Shown here piece by piece: positions 8,006-17,227 of a stretch of 64,000 bases of DNA. The translations under genes and the position numbers were made by a program. The stretch spans positions 310,001 through 374,000 of the forward strand of contig CAVTYQ010000004.1 of the NCBI GenBank assembly GCA_963739005.1, written 5' to 3'. The number at the start of each line of letters is the position of its first letter. The stretch's first letter is position 1. The DNA is from DASWJZ01 sp963739005. GTDB lineage: Bacteria; Pseudomonadota; Alphaproteobacteria; Rhizobiales; Afifellaceae. A model generated the notes under the pieces. It worked only from the letters and a program-made list of their open reading frames with translations. It made no database searches and was not told the DNA's origin.

Positions 8006-8857
8006 GGCGAGCGGCAGTTCGAACGGCGTACTGATGATGTGCTCGAGCCGCCGCTTGAGATCGTCCTTGAAGCTCGCGTTCATGTCGAGGATCGCCTGCG
8101 TCTTCAGGAAGTCGAGGATGAAGACGCCGTTGATCTCCGGGCGGAGAAGCACGTCCGGCTGATGCCATTTCAGCTTCTCGCGGATCACCGACTGCATCGA
8201 GATCTGCGCCGCGCCGACGACGCATTCGAGCAGCCCCGGATGCCGGCCGGGCGTTTCCGCCGGCCCGCCGGCAACGTCGCAGGCGACGGTGATTTCGCAA
8301 TCAGCCACGTGGTCGAAGGGAAGCGGGTTGGTGGCGCCGCCGTCGATCAGCACGCGCCCGTCGAGATTGACCGGGCGGAAGAGGGCGGGGATGGCGATCG
8401 AGGCGGCGATCGCCGGCCGGAGCTCGCCCTCCGCCAGGATGACCTCGCACCAGGCGTAGAAGTCGCAGGCGATGATCTTCATCGGGATCTTGAGATCCTC
8501 GATCCGCTCCGGCAGGTGCTCGATGCCGGGGACGAACGACTCGAGGATGACGCGCGCGTCGAATTGCGGCGTGATGGAACGGCCGCGCAGGAGATCGGTG
8601 AAGGCGAGCGGGCGCGCGCGCCAGAGCTTGGCCAGCACTTCGCGGCGCTTGGCGTAGAAGCCGACCGCCGCTTCGCGCATTTCTTTGCCGGAGAAGCCCG
8701 CAGCATAGCCGGCGCCGATGATCGCGCCGATCGAGGTCCCGGCGATCAGCGCCGGCTTGATGCCGAGCTCGTCGAAAGCCTCGCAGACCAGGATATGCAC
8801 CATGCCGCGGGCGCCGCCGCCGCCCAAGGCAAGACCGATACGCGACTCCATCGACAT
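7808..8857 (-). CDS. Patatin-like phospholipase with a C-terminal tail antisense to tadA
   Basis: 349 residues from the ATG at 8857; an upstream ATG at 8908 would add 17 poorly conserved residues. This is a serine hydrolase of the RssA/patatin type acting on acyl lipids. The oxyanion loop GGGGARG is at 12-18, the nucleophile S42 lies in AGTSIGA, and the Asp of the dyad is D172 in DGGATNPLP. The final 65 or so residues, beginning around the Lys-rich KGAKKAAKKG segment, are encoded opposite the 3' end of tadA (overlap 7808-8005). The catalytic core ends before the overlap, so the tail is probably dispensable. Confidence 0.88.
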   Translation of the reverse strand: MSMESRIGLALGGGGARGMVHILVCEAFDELGIKPALIAGTSIGAIIGAGYAAGFSGKEMREAAVGFYAKRREVLAKLWRARPLAFTDLLRGRSITPQFDARVILESFVPGIEHLPERIEDLKIPMKIIACDFYAWCEVILAEGELRPAIAASIAIPALFRPVNLDGRVLIDGGATNPLPFDHVADCEITVACDVAGGPAETPGRHPGLLECVVGAAQISMQSVIREKLKWHQPDVLLRPEINGVFILDFLKTQAILDMNASFKDDLKRRLEHIISTPFELPLASAKGAKKAAKKGPGRALADTGVNLWRMVAGGRGKEADSMLDRAALGVARAIVEPANAREGNGRGA

Positions 8858-8940
8858 GGCTTGGTTTCCCTGGCCGAGGAACTTGCCGGGCGAAAGGCGG
8901 CCCGACAAGAAAACTTTATGAAAAAGATTGAAACTCTCGG

Positions 8941-10236
8941 TTAACTGGCGGGGCCATGGCCGTCCGCGCTATCGCCGGTTTCCCGCGGGATTGCGCGCCA
9001 GCCGATGTCCCGACGGCAAAAACCTTCCGGCCAGTCGATGAGTTCCACGGCTTCGTAGGCGCGGGCCTGTGCGGCGGCGACCGTTTGGCCGAGGGCGGTC
9101 ACGCCGAGCACGCGTCCGCCATCAGCCAGGATCCGACCGCCGTCGCGCCGGGTACCGGCGTGGAAGATATCGACGTCGGGCAGTGCTGCGGCCTGATCAA
9201 GCCCACGGATATCGGAGCCCTTCGCATAGCTGCCCGGATAGCCCTTCGTCGCCATCACCACGCAAAGCGCCGATTCATCCCGCCAGCGAACGCTCACCTG
9301 GTCGAGGACCCCGTCCACCGCGGCGTTCAGGATCGTGAGGAGGTCGTCCCTGAGCCGCAACATCAGCACCTGGCATTCGGGGTCGCCGAAGCGGGCGTTG
9401 TATTCGATGAGCTTTGGCCCTTCCGCATCGATCATCAGGCCGGCGTAGAGAACGCCGCGATAGCGTATGCCGCGCTTCGCGAGCGCCGCGACCGTCGGGC
9501 GGATGATCTCCGCCATCACGCGCTCGCTCATCGCGTCGGAGAGGATCGGCGCCGGCGAATAGGCGCCCATCCCGCCGGTGTTCGGTCCATTGTCTCCGTC
9601 GAAGGCGCGCTTATGGTCTTGCGCGGTGCCGAAGGGAATCACGGTCTTACCGTCCGAAAGCGCGAAGAAGCTCGCCTCTTCCCCATCGAGATACTCTTCG
9701 ACGACGACGGACGCGCCGGGCTCTGCGAAGATCGCATCGAGCGCCGCAACCGCCGCATCGCGCTCCGTCGCGACAGTGACGCCCTTACCGGCCGCGAGAC
9801 CGTCGGCCTTCACCACGACGGGAAGCGCATGGCCTTCGACATAAGCGCGCGCTTCGCCGCGATTCGTGAAGCGCCGGTAGGCTGCGGTCGGGATGCCGGC
9901 TTCGCGGCAGAGGTCCTTGGTGAAGCCCTTCGAGCCCTCAAGCTGAGCCGCTGCCTTCGTCGGCCCGAAGGCGCGGATGCCGGACGCCTGGAGGTCGTCG
10001 ACGAGGCCGGCGACGAGCGGCGCTTCCGGTCCGACGACGACGAGGTCGATCCGCTCGGATTTGCAGAACGCAACGACGGCGGCGTGGTCTGCCGGATCGA
10101 GCGGCACGCATTCGGCGACATCGCAGATGCCGGCGTTGCCGGGCGCCGTGAAGAGTTTTGTCAGAAGCGGCGATGCCGAAAGCGCCCAGGCAAGCGCATG
10201 TTCGCGGCCCCCCGACCCGATCAGAAGAACCCGCAT
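8941..10236 (-). CDS. purD: Phosphoribosylamine-glycine ligase (GAR synthetase)
   Basis: 431 residues, full length. It performs the second step of purine synthesis, joining glycine to 5-phosphoribosylamine with ATP. The N-terminus MRVLLIGSGGREHALAW is diagnostic. The ATP-grasp core is visible, including VVKADGLAAGKGV, EEYLDGEEASFF, a DHKRAFDGDNGPNTGGMG loop and a NARFGDPE motif near the second metal site. It is divergent from ubiA with a 98-bp gap. The downstream patatin gene on the same strand starts 84 bp after its stop. Confidence 0.97.
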   Translation of the reverse strand: MRVLLIGSGGREHALAWALSASPLLTKLFTAPGNAGICDVAECVPLDPADHAAVVAFCKSERIDLVVVGPEAPLVAGLVDDLQASGIRAFGPTKAAAQLEGSKGFTKDLCREAGIPTAAYRRFTNRGEARAYVEGHALPVVVKADGLAAGKGVTVATERDAAVAALDAIFAEPGASVVVEEYLDGEEASFFALSDGKTVIPFGTAQDHKRAFDGDNGPNTGGMGAYSPAPILSDAMSERVMAEIIRPTVAALAKRGIRYRGVLYAGLMIDAEGPKLIEYNARFGDPECQVLMLRLRDDLLTILNAAVDGVLDQVSVRWRDESALCVVMATKGYPGSYAKGSDIRGLDQAAALPDVDIFHAGTRRDGGRILADGGRVLGVTALGQTVAAAQARAYEAVELIDWPEGFCRRDIGWRAIPRETGDSADGHGPAS

Positions 10237-10334
10237 CGCCGCCCGCCCGCTCGCATGCGAGGCTCCCTATCACGCGAAGGCACGGCGACAAAACCGCAGC
10301 TTGACGGCCGCTCCATCCCGCGCGAGCAGGGGGA

Positions 10335-11267
10335 ATGCCTGCGCCGTCCCTCGTGCTTCCAGACGCCCCGCCGAGAAACTGGCTCGACCGCTTCGCGCCG
10401 GACTGGCTGAAGCCCTATGGGCGGCTCGCGCGATGGGATCGGCCGATCGGCTGGTGGCTGCTGCTTTGGCCCTGCTGGTGGTCGGCGGCGCTGGCCGCGG
10501 TCGCCGGCGAGCGCGGCGCGCCGAATGTCTGGCACCTCTTCCTTTTCCTGGTCGGCGCGATCGCCATGCGTGGCGCCGGCTGCACCTATAACGACCTGAT
10601 CGACCGCGATTTCGACGCGAAGGTGGAGCGGACGCGCCTGCGCCCGCTCCCCTCGGGCCAGGTCACGCCCTTTCAGGCGCTCGTCTTCCTGCTGCTGCAA
10701 TCGCTGGTCGGCGCGCTGGTGCTCTTCCAGTTCAACCGCTTCACGATTGTCCTCGGCCTTGCCTCGCTCGTGGTGATCGCGCTTTACCCCTTCGCCAAGC
10801 GGGTGACCGACTGGCCGCAATTCGTGCTCGGGCTCGCATTCTCGTGGGGCGCGCTGGTCGGCTGGTCGGCGATCTTCGGGAGCCTAAGCGCTGCGCCGAT
10901 CGCGCTCTATTTCGGGGCGGTGCTTTGGACGATCGGCTACGACACGATCTACGCGCTGCAGGACAAGGAGGATGACGCTTTGATCGGCGTCCGCTCGACG
11001 GCGCGGCTCTTCGGCCGCCGCTCGCGCGCCGGCATCGCCGTCTTCTACGTCGCCGCCTTCGTGCTTTTCGGGCTTGCCTGCGTGCTCGCCGATGCCGGGA
11101 TATTCGCCTTCGCGGCGCTCGGCGCAGGGCTGCTCCACGCCGCTTATCTGATCGCGACGCTCGATCCCGACGATCCTGGGAATTGCCTCCGCCGCTTCAG
11201 GGCGAACAGTACGACGGGCTGGATCATTTTTGCCGGCTTGGTCGCCGACGCGGTTTTCCGCTTCTAG
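10335..11267 (+). CDS. ubiA: 4-hydroxybenzoate polyprenyltransferase
   Basis: 310 residues. This integral membrane enzyme attaches the polyprenyl tail to 4-hydroxybenzoate in ubiquinone synthesis. The two Asp-rich prenyl-diphosphate motifs are present: NDLIDRDFD at 86-94 and YALQDKEDD near 213. About eight or nine hydrophobic segments can be counted. A strong AGGGGGA ribosome site precedes the ATG at 10335. Ubiquinone is the electron source for the respiratory chain whose terminal oxidase lies 9 kb away in this window. Confidence 0.95.
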   Translation: MPAPSLVLPDAPPRNWLDRFAPDWLKPYGRLARWDRPIGWWLLLWPCWWSAALAAVAGERGAPNVWHLFLFLVGAIAMRGAGCTYNDLIDRDFDAKVERTRLRPLPSGQVTPFQALVFLLLQSLVGALVLFQFNRFTIVLGLASLVVIALYPFAKRVTDWPQFVLGLAFSWGALVGWSAIFGSLSAAPIALYFGAVLWTIGYDTIYALQDKEDDALIGVRSTARLFGRRSRAGIAVFYVAAFVLFGLACVLADAGIFAFAALGAGLLHAAYLIATLDPDDPGNCLRRFRANSTTGWIIFAGLVADAVFRF

Positions 11268-11278
11268 CGGAGAAGCCG

Positions 11279-11806
11279 TCAGTTGCGGGCGATGATCTCG
11301 CGCCCTTCGATCTTGCGGATGGTGACCGTATTCCCGGTCCGCCGCCGCGCCAGGAACCGCGGTCGCCGCGTCCGCACCGACCGGGTGCGCCTTTCGCGCG
11401 GGAGATCGTTGCCGCGCTCCGCGTCGGGCGTCGCCGACACGATGACCGGCGGCAGGTCGAGGAAGCCGGCGAGCCGGTCGCGGTACTCTTCGGCGGTAGC
11501 AAGGCTGTCGAAGCTCTCCACATCGAGCGAGAGGCCGACATCGCGATGCATCAGCCGGACCACATTGCTTTCGCCGCGCACGACGAGCGCCACCGCCTGG
11601 TATTGGCGGACGGGCACGCGCACGCGGCAGGCGAGGCCGGCAACGGGTCGAGACATCATGACAGTCCTCCGGTCAAACGTGACAAGACAATCTGCACCGT
11701 CTCCAGACGTGCACCTGTATAGGAGAACGTCCGGGAAGACGATGGGCCGTTCCGAGGAACGGCCCACCAGATTTGACTGGACCTGACCCATATCTGCTCG
11801 ACGCAT
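11279..11806 (-). CDS. DUF6101 family protein
   Basis: 175 residues, function unknown. It belongs to a small family seen mainly in Hyphomicrobiales; the ending EGREIIARN and the middle section with VPVRQYQAVALVV and VRLMHRD match what I know of it. The N-terminal two thirds look like a beta-rich PilZ-size domain, and the last 50 residues are very Arg-rich (RTRSVRTRRPRFLARRRTG), so nucleic acid or phospholipid contact is possible. No signal peptide. It converges on ubiA, and its promoter region is shared with the divergent CysQ-like gene. Start is uncertain; an ATG five codons further in is an alternative. Confidence 0.7.
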   Translation of the reverse strand: MRRADMGQVQSNLVGRSSERPIVFPDVLLYRCTSGDGADCLVTFDRRTVMMSRPVAGLACRVRVPVRQYQAVALVVRGESNVVRLMHRDVGLSLDVESFDSLATAEEYRDRLAGFLDLPPVIVSATPDAERGNDLPRERRTRSVRTRRPRFLARRRTGNTVTIRKIEGREIIARN

Positions 11807-11959
11807 GTTCTTTTTTGTTTGGACCTTTTCGGCCTCGTGTTATGCGAGAGATTAGGCGCGATTTTTCCTAAACTGCTTAATGTCCGTGGTTAATGTAATT
11901 TCACGCCAAATCACGGTAATCGAAAGCTAAATCGGCGCGGAGCATGGTGGGGAAAGAGT

Positions 11960-12769
11960 GTGCCATCGGACGAATCCGACCTTGAGCTCCTGAAGCGCGC
12001 GGCGCTCGAGGCGGGACGACTTGCCGAGCGCTTCTTTCGGCGCAACCCCAACACCTGGACGAAGGAGGGCGGCTCGCCGGTCAGCGAAGCCGACATCGCC
12101 GTCGATCGACATCTCCGCACGATGCTTGTCGGGGCGCGGCCGGACTATGGATGGCTCTCAGAGGAATCGGCCGACGATCCGTCGCGCCGGCAGCGTGCGG
12201 CGACTTTCGTCGTCGACCCGATCGACGGCACGCGCGCTTTTATCGAAGGGAGCGACCTCTGGTGCGTGAGCCTCGCCGTCGTCGTCGAGGGACGACCGGT
12301 GGTCGCGGCGCTGAGCGCGCCGGCGCGGGGCGAGATCTATGTCGCCTCGCGAGGCGGCGGCGCGTGGATGGGCGAGTGCCGCTTGTCGGTCTCGGATTGG
12401 CCCGACGTCGCCGGTGCGCGGATCGGCGCTCCGCGGGGATGGCTGCGGACCGAGACCATCCGGGGGAGTGGGGCACATCCCCAGGCGCATATTCCATCGC
12501 TTGCCTACCGCTTTGCGCAGGTTGCCGCGAATCGGCTTGACGCCGCTTTCGCAGGGCCGCGGGCGCACGACTGGGACCTTGCGGCTTCCCACCTTTTGGT
12601 GCACGAAGCGGGCGGTCGGCTGACCGAGCTCGACGGGCTTCCGCCGCGCTACAATCGGGAGGTCCTGCAGCACGGCGTGCTTGTGGCGACCAATTCAAGC
12701 CTCCACGCGCACATGTTGGCGACAGTGGAGAACGCCAGCCGGGAGGTGGCGCGTGGGCGAAGGGCGTGA
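11960..12769 (+). CDS. Inositol monophosphatase family protein, CysQ-like 3'(2'),5'-bisphosphate nucleotidase
   Basis: 269 residues from GTG 11960, behind a GGGGAAAGAG ribosome site. Mg-dependent, Li-sensitive phosphatases of this family have three metal motifs, all visible: WLSEES (65-70), VDPIDGT (85-91) and HDWDLAA near 195. CysQ removes the 3' phosphate from PAP made during sulfate assimilation; inositol or other sugar phosphates are alternatives. It lies 18 bp upstream of DUF4170 and the Kdo/lipid A genes, an association often seen in this order. Confidence 0.85.
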   Translation: MPSDESDLELLKRAALEAGRLAERFFRRNPNTWTKEGGSPVSEADIAVDRHLRTMLVGARPDYGWLSEESADDPSRRQRAATFVVDPIDGTRAFIEGSDLWCVSLAVVVEGRPVVAALSAPARGEIYVASRGGGAWMGECRLSVSDWPDVAGARIGAPRGWLRTETIRGSGAHPQAHIPSLAYRFAQVAANRLDAAFAGPRAHDWDLAASHLLVHEAGGRLTELDGLPPRYNREVLQHGVLVATNSSLHAHMLATVENASREVARGRRA

Positions 12770-12787
12770 CCGCTTCCGGGGGCCGAA

Positions 12788-13039
12788 ATGAGTGAGACGA
12801 GGGCGGGTCAGAAGCAGCTCCTGCACCTGGTCTTCGGCGGGGAACTGGAATCGCTTGAGAAGGTGCGCTTTCGCGATCTCGCCACGCTCGATATTGTGGG
12901 CATCTATCCGAACTACGCCGAAGCCTACCGGGCGTGGAAGGAAAAGGCCCAGATGACGGTGGACAATGCGCAGCTGCGCTATTTCATCGTGCATCTTCAC
13001 CGGCTGCTCGAGCCCGAAGTGAGTAATGAGCAAAGCTGA
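12788..13039 (+). CDS. DUF4170 family protein
   Basis: 83 residues, function unknown. The whole protein matches the DUF4170 pattern: LHLVFGGELESL, then DIVGIYPNY, AYRAWKEKAQ and a DNAQLRYFIVHLHRLL ending. It is soluble and has no signal peptide. It overlaps the start of the ABC exporter by 14 nt, so the two are translationally coupled, and it sits between a CysQ-like phosphatase and the waaA-lpxK genes. Its constant place in this cluster suggests a helper role in envelope lipid synthesis, but that is inference. Confidence 0.88.
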   Translation: MSETRAGQKQLLHLVFGGELESLEKVRFRDLATLDIVGIYPNYAEAYRAWKEKAQMTVDNAQLRYFIVHLHRLLEPEVSNEQS

Positions 13040-14861
13040 TTTGAGCCCCAGTGCGCCGCGTCCCGGCTTCAGCTTCGACGCGCTCCTTGAGCAGGATCAC
13101 TCGCGCTGGCCGGTCTTTGTGCGCATCATGCGCGAGTGCGTCTACCCACACTGGCCGATACTGGCCATCGTGGTCGCCGCGACGACCATAAACTCGGCGA
13201 CCGCGGGCGCGCTGCCGTTTCTCCTGAAACGGGTCGGCGACGACGTGTTCATCGCCAAGAACGAGACGCTCGTCTTTGTGTTGCCCGCCCTGATCGTCGT
13301 CGCGGTGGCCGTACGCGCGTTCTCCGACTGGGTGTCTACGGTCGCCGAAGGCTCGCTCGGCACCAAGATCGTCGCCGACATCAGGATTCGCATGTTCGAC
13401 ACGATCGCGACGGCCGACCTCGCCTGGATCCAGGGCATTCATTCCGGCCGCTTCGTGTCGGTCATGGTCGGCGATTCCGCTGCCATCGATCGCAACGGCA
13501 CGCGCGTGCTGATCACCATCTTCAAGAATCTCTCGAGCATGATCTTCCTGATCGTGGCCATGTTCTACATGGACTGGCTGTTGAGCGTGATCGTCCTGCT
13601 CGGAGCGCCGTTGGCGGTCTTCAATCTTGGCCGCCAGCGGAAGCGTCTGAGGAGCGCAGCCGGGCGCGGCATCCGCGAGGCCGGCGACCTGAACAGCATG
13701 CTGATGCAGACGCTGCAGAGCATGCGGGTCGTCAAGGCCTACGGGCAGGAGGCCAACGAGTCGCTCCGCCTTCGGCGCATCGTCAACAATCTCCGCAAGT
13801 ACTTCATGAAGGCGACGCGTACGCGCGCCGCCGTCGGCCCGTTGTGGGAAGTGCTGACCGGCATGGGTTTTGCGGGCGCCGTGCTCTACGGCGGCTGGCG
13901 CGGGGTCACCGGCGACGTCACGCTCGGCGAGTTCATGGGGTTCATGACCGCCGCGCTGCTCACGTTCCAGCCGATGAAGCAGCTCGCCTCCATCCACGCG
14001 TCGCTGGCCGAAGGATTGCTCTCAGCCGAGCGCGTCTTCGCGCTGATCGACTACACCGCGCACGTGACGGAAAAGCGCGGCGCCGCGCCCCTCAAGGTCA
14101 CCGGCGGCGCCATCAGCTTCAAGGACGTGGACTTTTCTTACGACGGCAGCGGGCTCGTTCTTTCCGGCTTCAATCTCGAGCTTCCCGCCGGTCGCAAGGT
14201 GGCCCTCGTCGGACCGAGCGGCGCCGGCAAGAGCACGGTCCTGAACCTCGTCCTGCGCCTCTTCGATCCGCAGGCCGGCTCCGTCCTGATCGACGGGCAG
14301 GACCTGCGCGATGCGACCATCGCGAGCGTGCGCGGGGCTTCAGCGCTGCTCACGCAGGATCCTGTGATCTTCGACGAGTCGATTGCCGCCAACATCGCCT
14401 ATGGCTCGGAGGACCCGAGCGAGGACGCGATTGCCGCCGCGGCGAATGCGGCGGCGGCGCACGATTTCATCATGAAGCTGCCGCACGGCTACCAGTCGCG
14501 CGTCGGCGAGTCCGGCAACCGGCTTTCCGGCGGCGAGCGCCAACGCATCGCCTTCGCCCGCGCGATGTTGCGGAACACGCCGATCGTTCTTCTCGACGAG
14601 CCGACGAGCGCGCTCGACGCGGAATCGGAAGCCAAGGTGCAGGAGGCCATGCAGCGGCTCCTGCAAGGGCGGACCGTCGTCATGATCGCCCACCGCTTGT
14701 CCACGGTGCAGAAGGCCGATCAGATATTCTACATGGAGGCTGGGCGCATTCTGGAATCCGGCACGCATCTCGAGTTGGTGGCGCGACGCGGCAAATATGC
14801 CCGCATGGTCAAGACTCAGCTCCTCGACGACGAGCCGCAGCCCGCCCTTGCTGGAGGCTGA
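13026..14861 (+). CDS. MsbA-like ABC exporter (fused permease and ATPase)
   Basis: 611 residues: six transmembrane segments (about 40-320) followed by one nucleotide-binding domain. Walker A GPSGAGKST is at 396-404, a Q-loop at LLTQDP, signature LSGGERQR near 500, Walker B LLDEPTSALD with the Asp near 524, and the switch histidine in IAHRLST. Such exporters flip lipid A-core or other lipids across the inner membrane. The position directly before waaA and lpxK supports a lipid A flippase, though I avoid the name msbA because the family has many substrates. Confidence 0.9.
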   Translation: MSKADLSPSAPRPGFSFDALLEQDHSRWPVFVRIMRECVYPHWPILAIVVAATTINSATAGALPFLLKRVGDDVFIAKNETLVFVLPALIVVAVAVRAFSDWVSTVAEGSLGTKIVADIRIRMFDTIATADLAWIQGIHSGRFVSVMVGDSAAIDRNGTRVLITIFKNLSSMIFLIVAMFYMDWLLSVIVLLGAPLAVFNLGRQRKRLRSAAGRGIREAGDLNSMLMQTLQSMRVVKAYGQEANESLRLRRIVNNLRKYFMKATRTRAAVGPLWEVLTGMGFAGAVLYGGWRGVTGDVTLGEFMGFMTAALLTFQPMKQLASIHASLAEGLLSAERVFALIDYTAHVTEKRGAAPLKVTGGAISFKDVDFSYDGSGLVLSGFNLELPAGRKVALVGPSGAGKSTVLNLVLRLFDPQAGSVLIDGQDLRDATIASVRGASALLTQDPVIFDESIAANIAYGSEDPSEDAIAAAANAAAAHDFIMKLPHGYQSRVGESGNRLSGGERQRIAFARAMLRNTPIVLLDEPTSALDAESEAKVQEAMQRLLQGRTVVMIAHRLSTVQKADQIFYMEAGRILESGTHLELVARRGKYARMVKTQLLDDEPQPALAGG

Positions 14862-16191
14862 TATCACGGCCAGCCGGAACCCCGGCGGACTGCTTGGCGA
14901 AGCTGCGCTGGCGCTCTACGGCGCGGCTGGCCGTCTCGCAGTACCCATCGTTGGCGCAGCACTTCGCTTGCGCGAGCGCGAGGGCAAGGAGGACAGTGCC
15001 CGCCGTGGCGAGCGCTTTGGCGTGGCCGGCTGCGCACGCCCCGCAGGTCCGCTCGTATGGGTGCACGCGGCAAGCGTCGGCGAGACGGTTGCGGCCGTCC
15101 CCTTGGTCGACCGTCTCATGCGATTGGGCTCGGCAGTGCTCCTGACCACCGGAACAGTCACGGCGGCCGACGTCGCCAGCCGGCGGCTTCCGGTTGGCGC
15201 CATACACCAGTTCGTTCCGATCGACACGCCGAAGTCGGTCGGCCGTTTCCTCGACTATTGGCACCCGGGCCTTGCCCTTTTTGCCGAGTCGGAGCTCTGG
15301 CCGACCATGCTCCGCACGCTGCGCCGGCGCGCGCTGCCGCTCGCGGTCGTCAACGCGCGCATGTCGGAGCGCTCGTTTCGCTCCTGGGGCAGAGTGGCGC
15401 CGCTTGCCCGCGCGGTGATCGGGCGGGCGGAGCTCTTTCTGGCGCAGACGCTTGCCGACGCCGAGCGGCTGAAGGCGCTCGGCGCGAGCCGCGTGGTCGT
15501 GTGCGGCAACTTGAAATTCGATGCGCCGCCGCCCCCTGCGGATGAAGCCGCGGTCGCGGCTCTCCGCCAGGCGATCGGCGATCGCCCCGTGCTTGTCGCG
15601 GCGAGCACGCATCGCGGCGAAGAGACGGCGGTGATCGCCGCCCACGCCAAGATCGCAGGCGGAGGCGCGCGGCTTCTCACCATCCTCGCGCCGCGGCATC
15701 CCGACCGCGGCGACGCGGTCGCCGCCGAGATCGCCGCCGCCGGGCTGTCGTTCAGCCGCCGCTCGAAGGATGAGCCGATCGGCGCCGCGACCGACGTCTA
15801 TCTCGCGGATACGATCGGAGAAATGGGCCTTTGGTATCGGCTGGCGGACTTCGCCTTTCTCGGCGGCTCGATGGTGCCGCATGGCGGGCAGAATCCGATC
15901 GAGCCGGCGAAGCTTCTCGTGCCGATCCTGCACGGCGGTCACGTCGGCAACTTCCGCGACGTCTACGACGCGCTGATCGAAGCGCGGGCGGTGATCGCGG
16001 TGGAGGATGCCGCGACGCTGGCCGCCGCCGTCGAGCGCCTGATCGCGCATCCCGACGAGCGCGATCGCCTGACGCGCGAAGCGCGTGCTTGCGTCGACCG
16101 CTTCGGCGGCGCATTGGAACGTACGCTTAGCGCGCTGCAACCTTATCTCGCGCAACTCGGCCTTCCCGATGAAGCTTCCCCGCGCCCCTGA
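14848..16191 (+). CDS. waaA: 3-deoxy-D-manno-octulosonic acid (Kdo) transferase
   Basis: About 447 residues from a TTG at 14848; an ATG at 14797 would add 17 residues lying inside the exporter gene, so the start is uncertain. WaaA (KdtA) adds Kdo to lipid IVA at the inner membrane. The family motifs VHAASVGET (with the catalytic Glu), a GNLKFD segment, and the late GGSMVPHGGQNPIEPA nucleotide-sugar motif are all clear. An N-terminal hydrophobic stretch acts as membrane anchor. The gene overlaps the exporter by 14 nt and lpxK by 23 nt. Confidence 0.93.
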   Translation: MLEADITASRNPGGLLGEAALALYGAAGRLAVPIVGAALRLREREGKEDSARRGERFGVAGCARPAGPLVWVHAASVGETVAAVPLVDRLMRLGSAVLLTTGTVTAADVASRRLPVGAIHQFVPIDTPKSVGRFLDYWHPGLALFAESELWPTMLRTLRRRALPLAVVNARMSERSFRSWGRVAPLARAVIGRAELFLAQTLADAERLKALGASRVVVCGNLKFDAPPPPADEAAVAALRQAIGDRPVLVAASTHRGEETAVIAAHAKIAGGGARLLTILAPRHPDRGDAVAAEIAAAGLSFSRRSKDEPIGAATDVYLADTIGEMGLWYRLADFAFLGGSMVPHGGQNPIEPAKLLVPILHGGHVGNFRDVYDALIEARAVIAVEDAATLAAAVERLIAHPDERDRLTREARACVDRFGGALERTLSALQPYLAQLGLPDEASPRP

Positions 16192-17227
16192 ATTCTGGTG
16201 GCACCGCCACCCCGCCGGCCTCGCGCTGGCGCCGCTTGGCGCCGTCTACGGCCAGATCAGCGGGCGGCTGATGGCAAGATCGGGCGTCACCGTCGAGGTG
16301 CCGGTGATCTGCGTCGGGAACCTCGTCGTCGGCGGCGCCGGAAAGACGCCGACGGCGCTTGAGGTGGCGAGCGTCTGCCGCAAGCTGAAGCTCAATCCGG
16401 GCTTTCTGACGCGCGGCTATGGCGGCCGCGAGCGCGGGCCGCTTTGCGTGTCGGTTGGAATCCACACCGCCGCGGAGGTCGGCGACGAGGCGCTGCTTCT
16501 CGCCCAGTTCGCGCCGACCGTCATCGCCGCCGACCGGCCGAGCGGCGCCAAGCTTCTGGCGCGGCTCGGCGCCGACGTCGTGGTGATGGATGACGGCTTT
16601 CAGAACGCGTCGCTGCGCAAGGATCTTGCGCTCGTCGTGATCGATTCCGATCGCGGCATCGGCAACGGGCTGGTGTTTCCCGCCGGGCCGCTCCGCGCGC
16701 CGCTGGCCGCGCAGATGCGCATGGCCGATGCTCTGGTCGTGCTCGGCGAGGGGAGCGGCGGGCGTGCCGTCCGCGTCGCCGCCCGCGCCGGGCTGCCGAC
16801 GCTTCGCGCGCTTTCCGCTCCTTCCCGCAAGCGCGGGCTGAAGCGCCGCCCCTACCTGGCTTTCTCAGGCATCGGCGATCCGGCCAAGTTCTATAACTCG
16901 CTTGCCGCCGCCGGCGCCACGGTCGGGCACACGATGAGCTTTCCCGACCACCACCTTTTCACCCCGGCCGATTGCGAAACGATCATGGCGGAAGCGAAGG
17001 GGCGCGATCTGGTGCCGATCACCACCGAGAAGGACCGCGTCCGTCTGAACGGAGGCGGCGAGTCGGCCGCGCGTCTCGCCGCGGCGACGGAGACCTTCCC
17101 CGTGCGCGTCAGCTTCGAGGAGCCGCGGCGGCTGATCACGCTCATCACCGACGCGGTCGCCTCGCACGCGAGCCACTATCGTCTGAAGCCAGTCATTTCC
17201 CGCGACGAAGAGAAAGTTCCCGCTTGA
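16169..17227 (+). CDS. lpxK: Tetraacyldisaccharide 4'-kinase
   Basis: 352 residues from ATG 16169. LpxK phosphorylates the 4' position of the lipid A disaccharide to form lipid IVA, the substrate used by WaaA. The P-loop GNLVVGGAGKTPT is at 50-62, and the DDGFQN and FPDHH motifs typical of LpxK are present. The N-terminal hydrophobic helix (about 15-31) fits a peripheral membrane enzyme. It overlaps the end of waaA by 23 nt and the convergent DUF2093 gene by 35 nt. Confidence 0.96.
   Translation: MKLPRAPEFWWHRHPAGLALAPLGAVYGQISGRLMARSGVTVEVPVICVGNLVVGGAGKTPTALEVASVCRKLKLNPGFLTRGYGGRERGPLCVSVGIHTAAEVGDEALLLAQFAPTVIAADRPSGAKLLARLGADVVVMDDGFQNASLRKDLALVVIDSDRGIGNGLVFPAGPLRAPLAAQMRMADALVVLGEGSGGRAVRVAARAGLPTLRALSAPSRKRGLKRRPYLAFSGIGDPAKFYNSLAAAGATVGHTMSFPDHHLFTPADCETIMAEAKGRDLVPITTEKDRVRLNGGGESAARLAAATETFPVRVSFEEPRRLITLITDAVASHASHYRLKPVISRDEEKVPA

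Noticed and set aside
11876..11895. Possible CtrA box (TTAA...TTAA)
   Set aside because: The two TTAA elements are nine bases apart, whereas the CtrA consensus needs seven.
13136..15145. 669-codon frame inside the MsbA-like exporter gene in another phase
   Set aside because: Runs through two real genes in a different phase with Arg-rich shadow composition.
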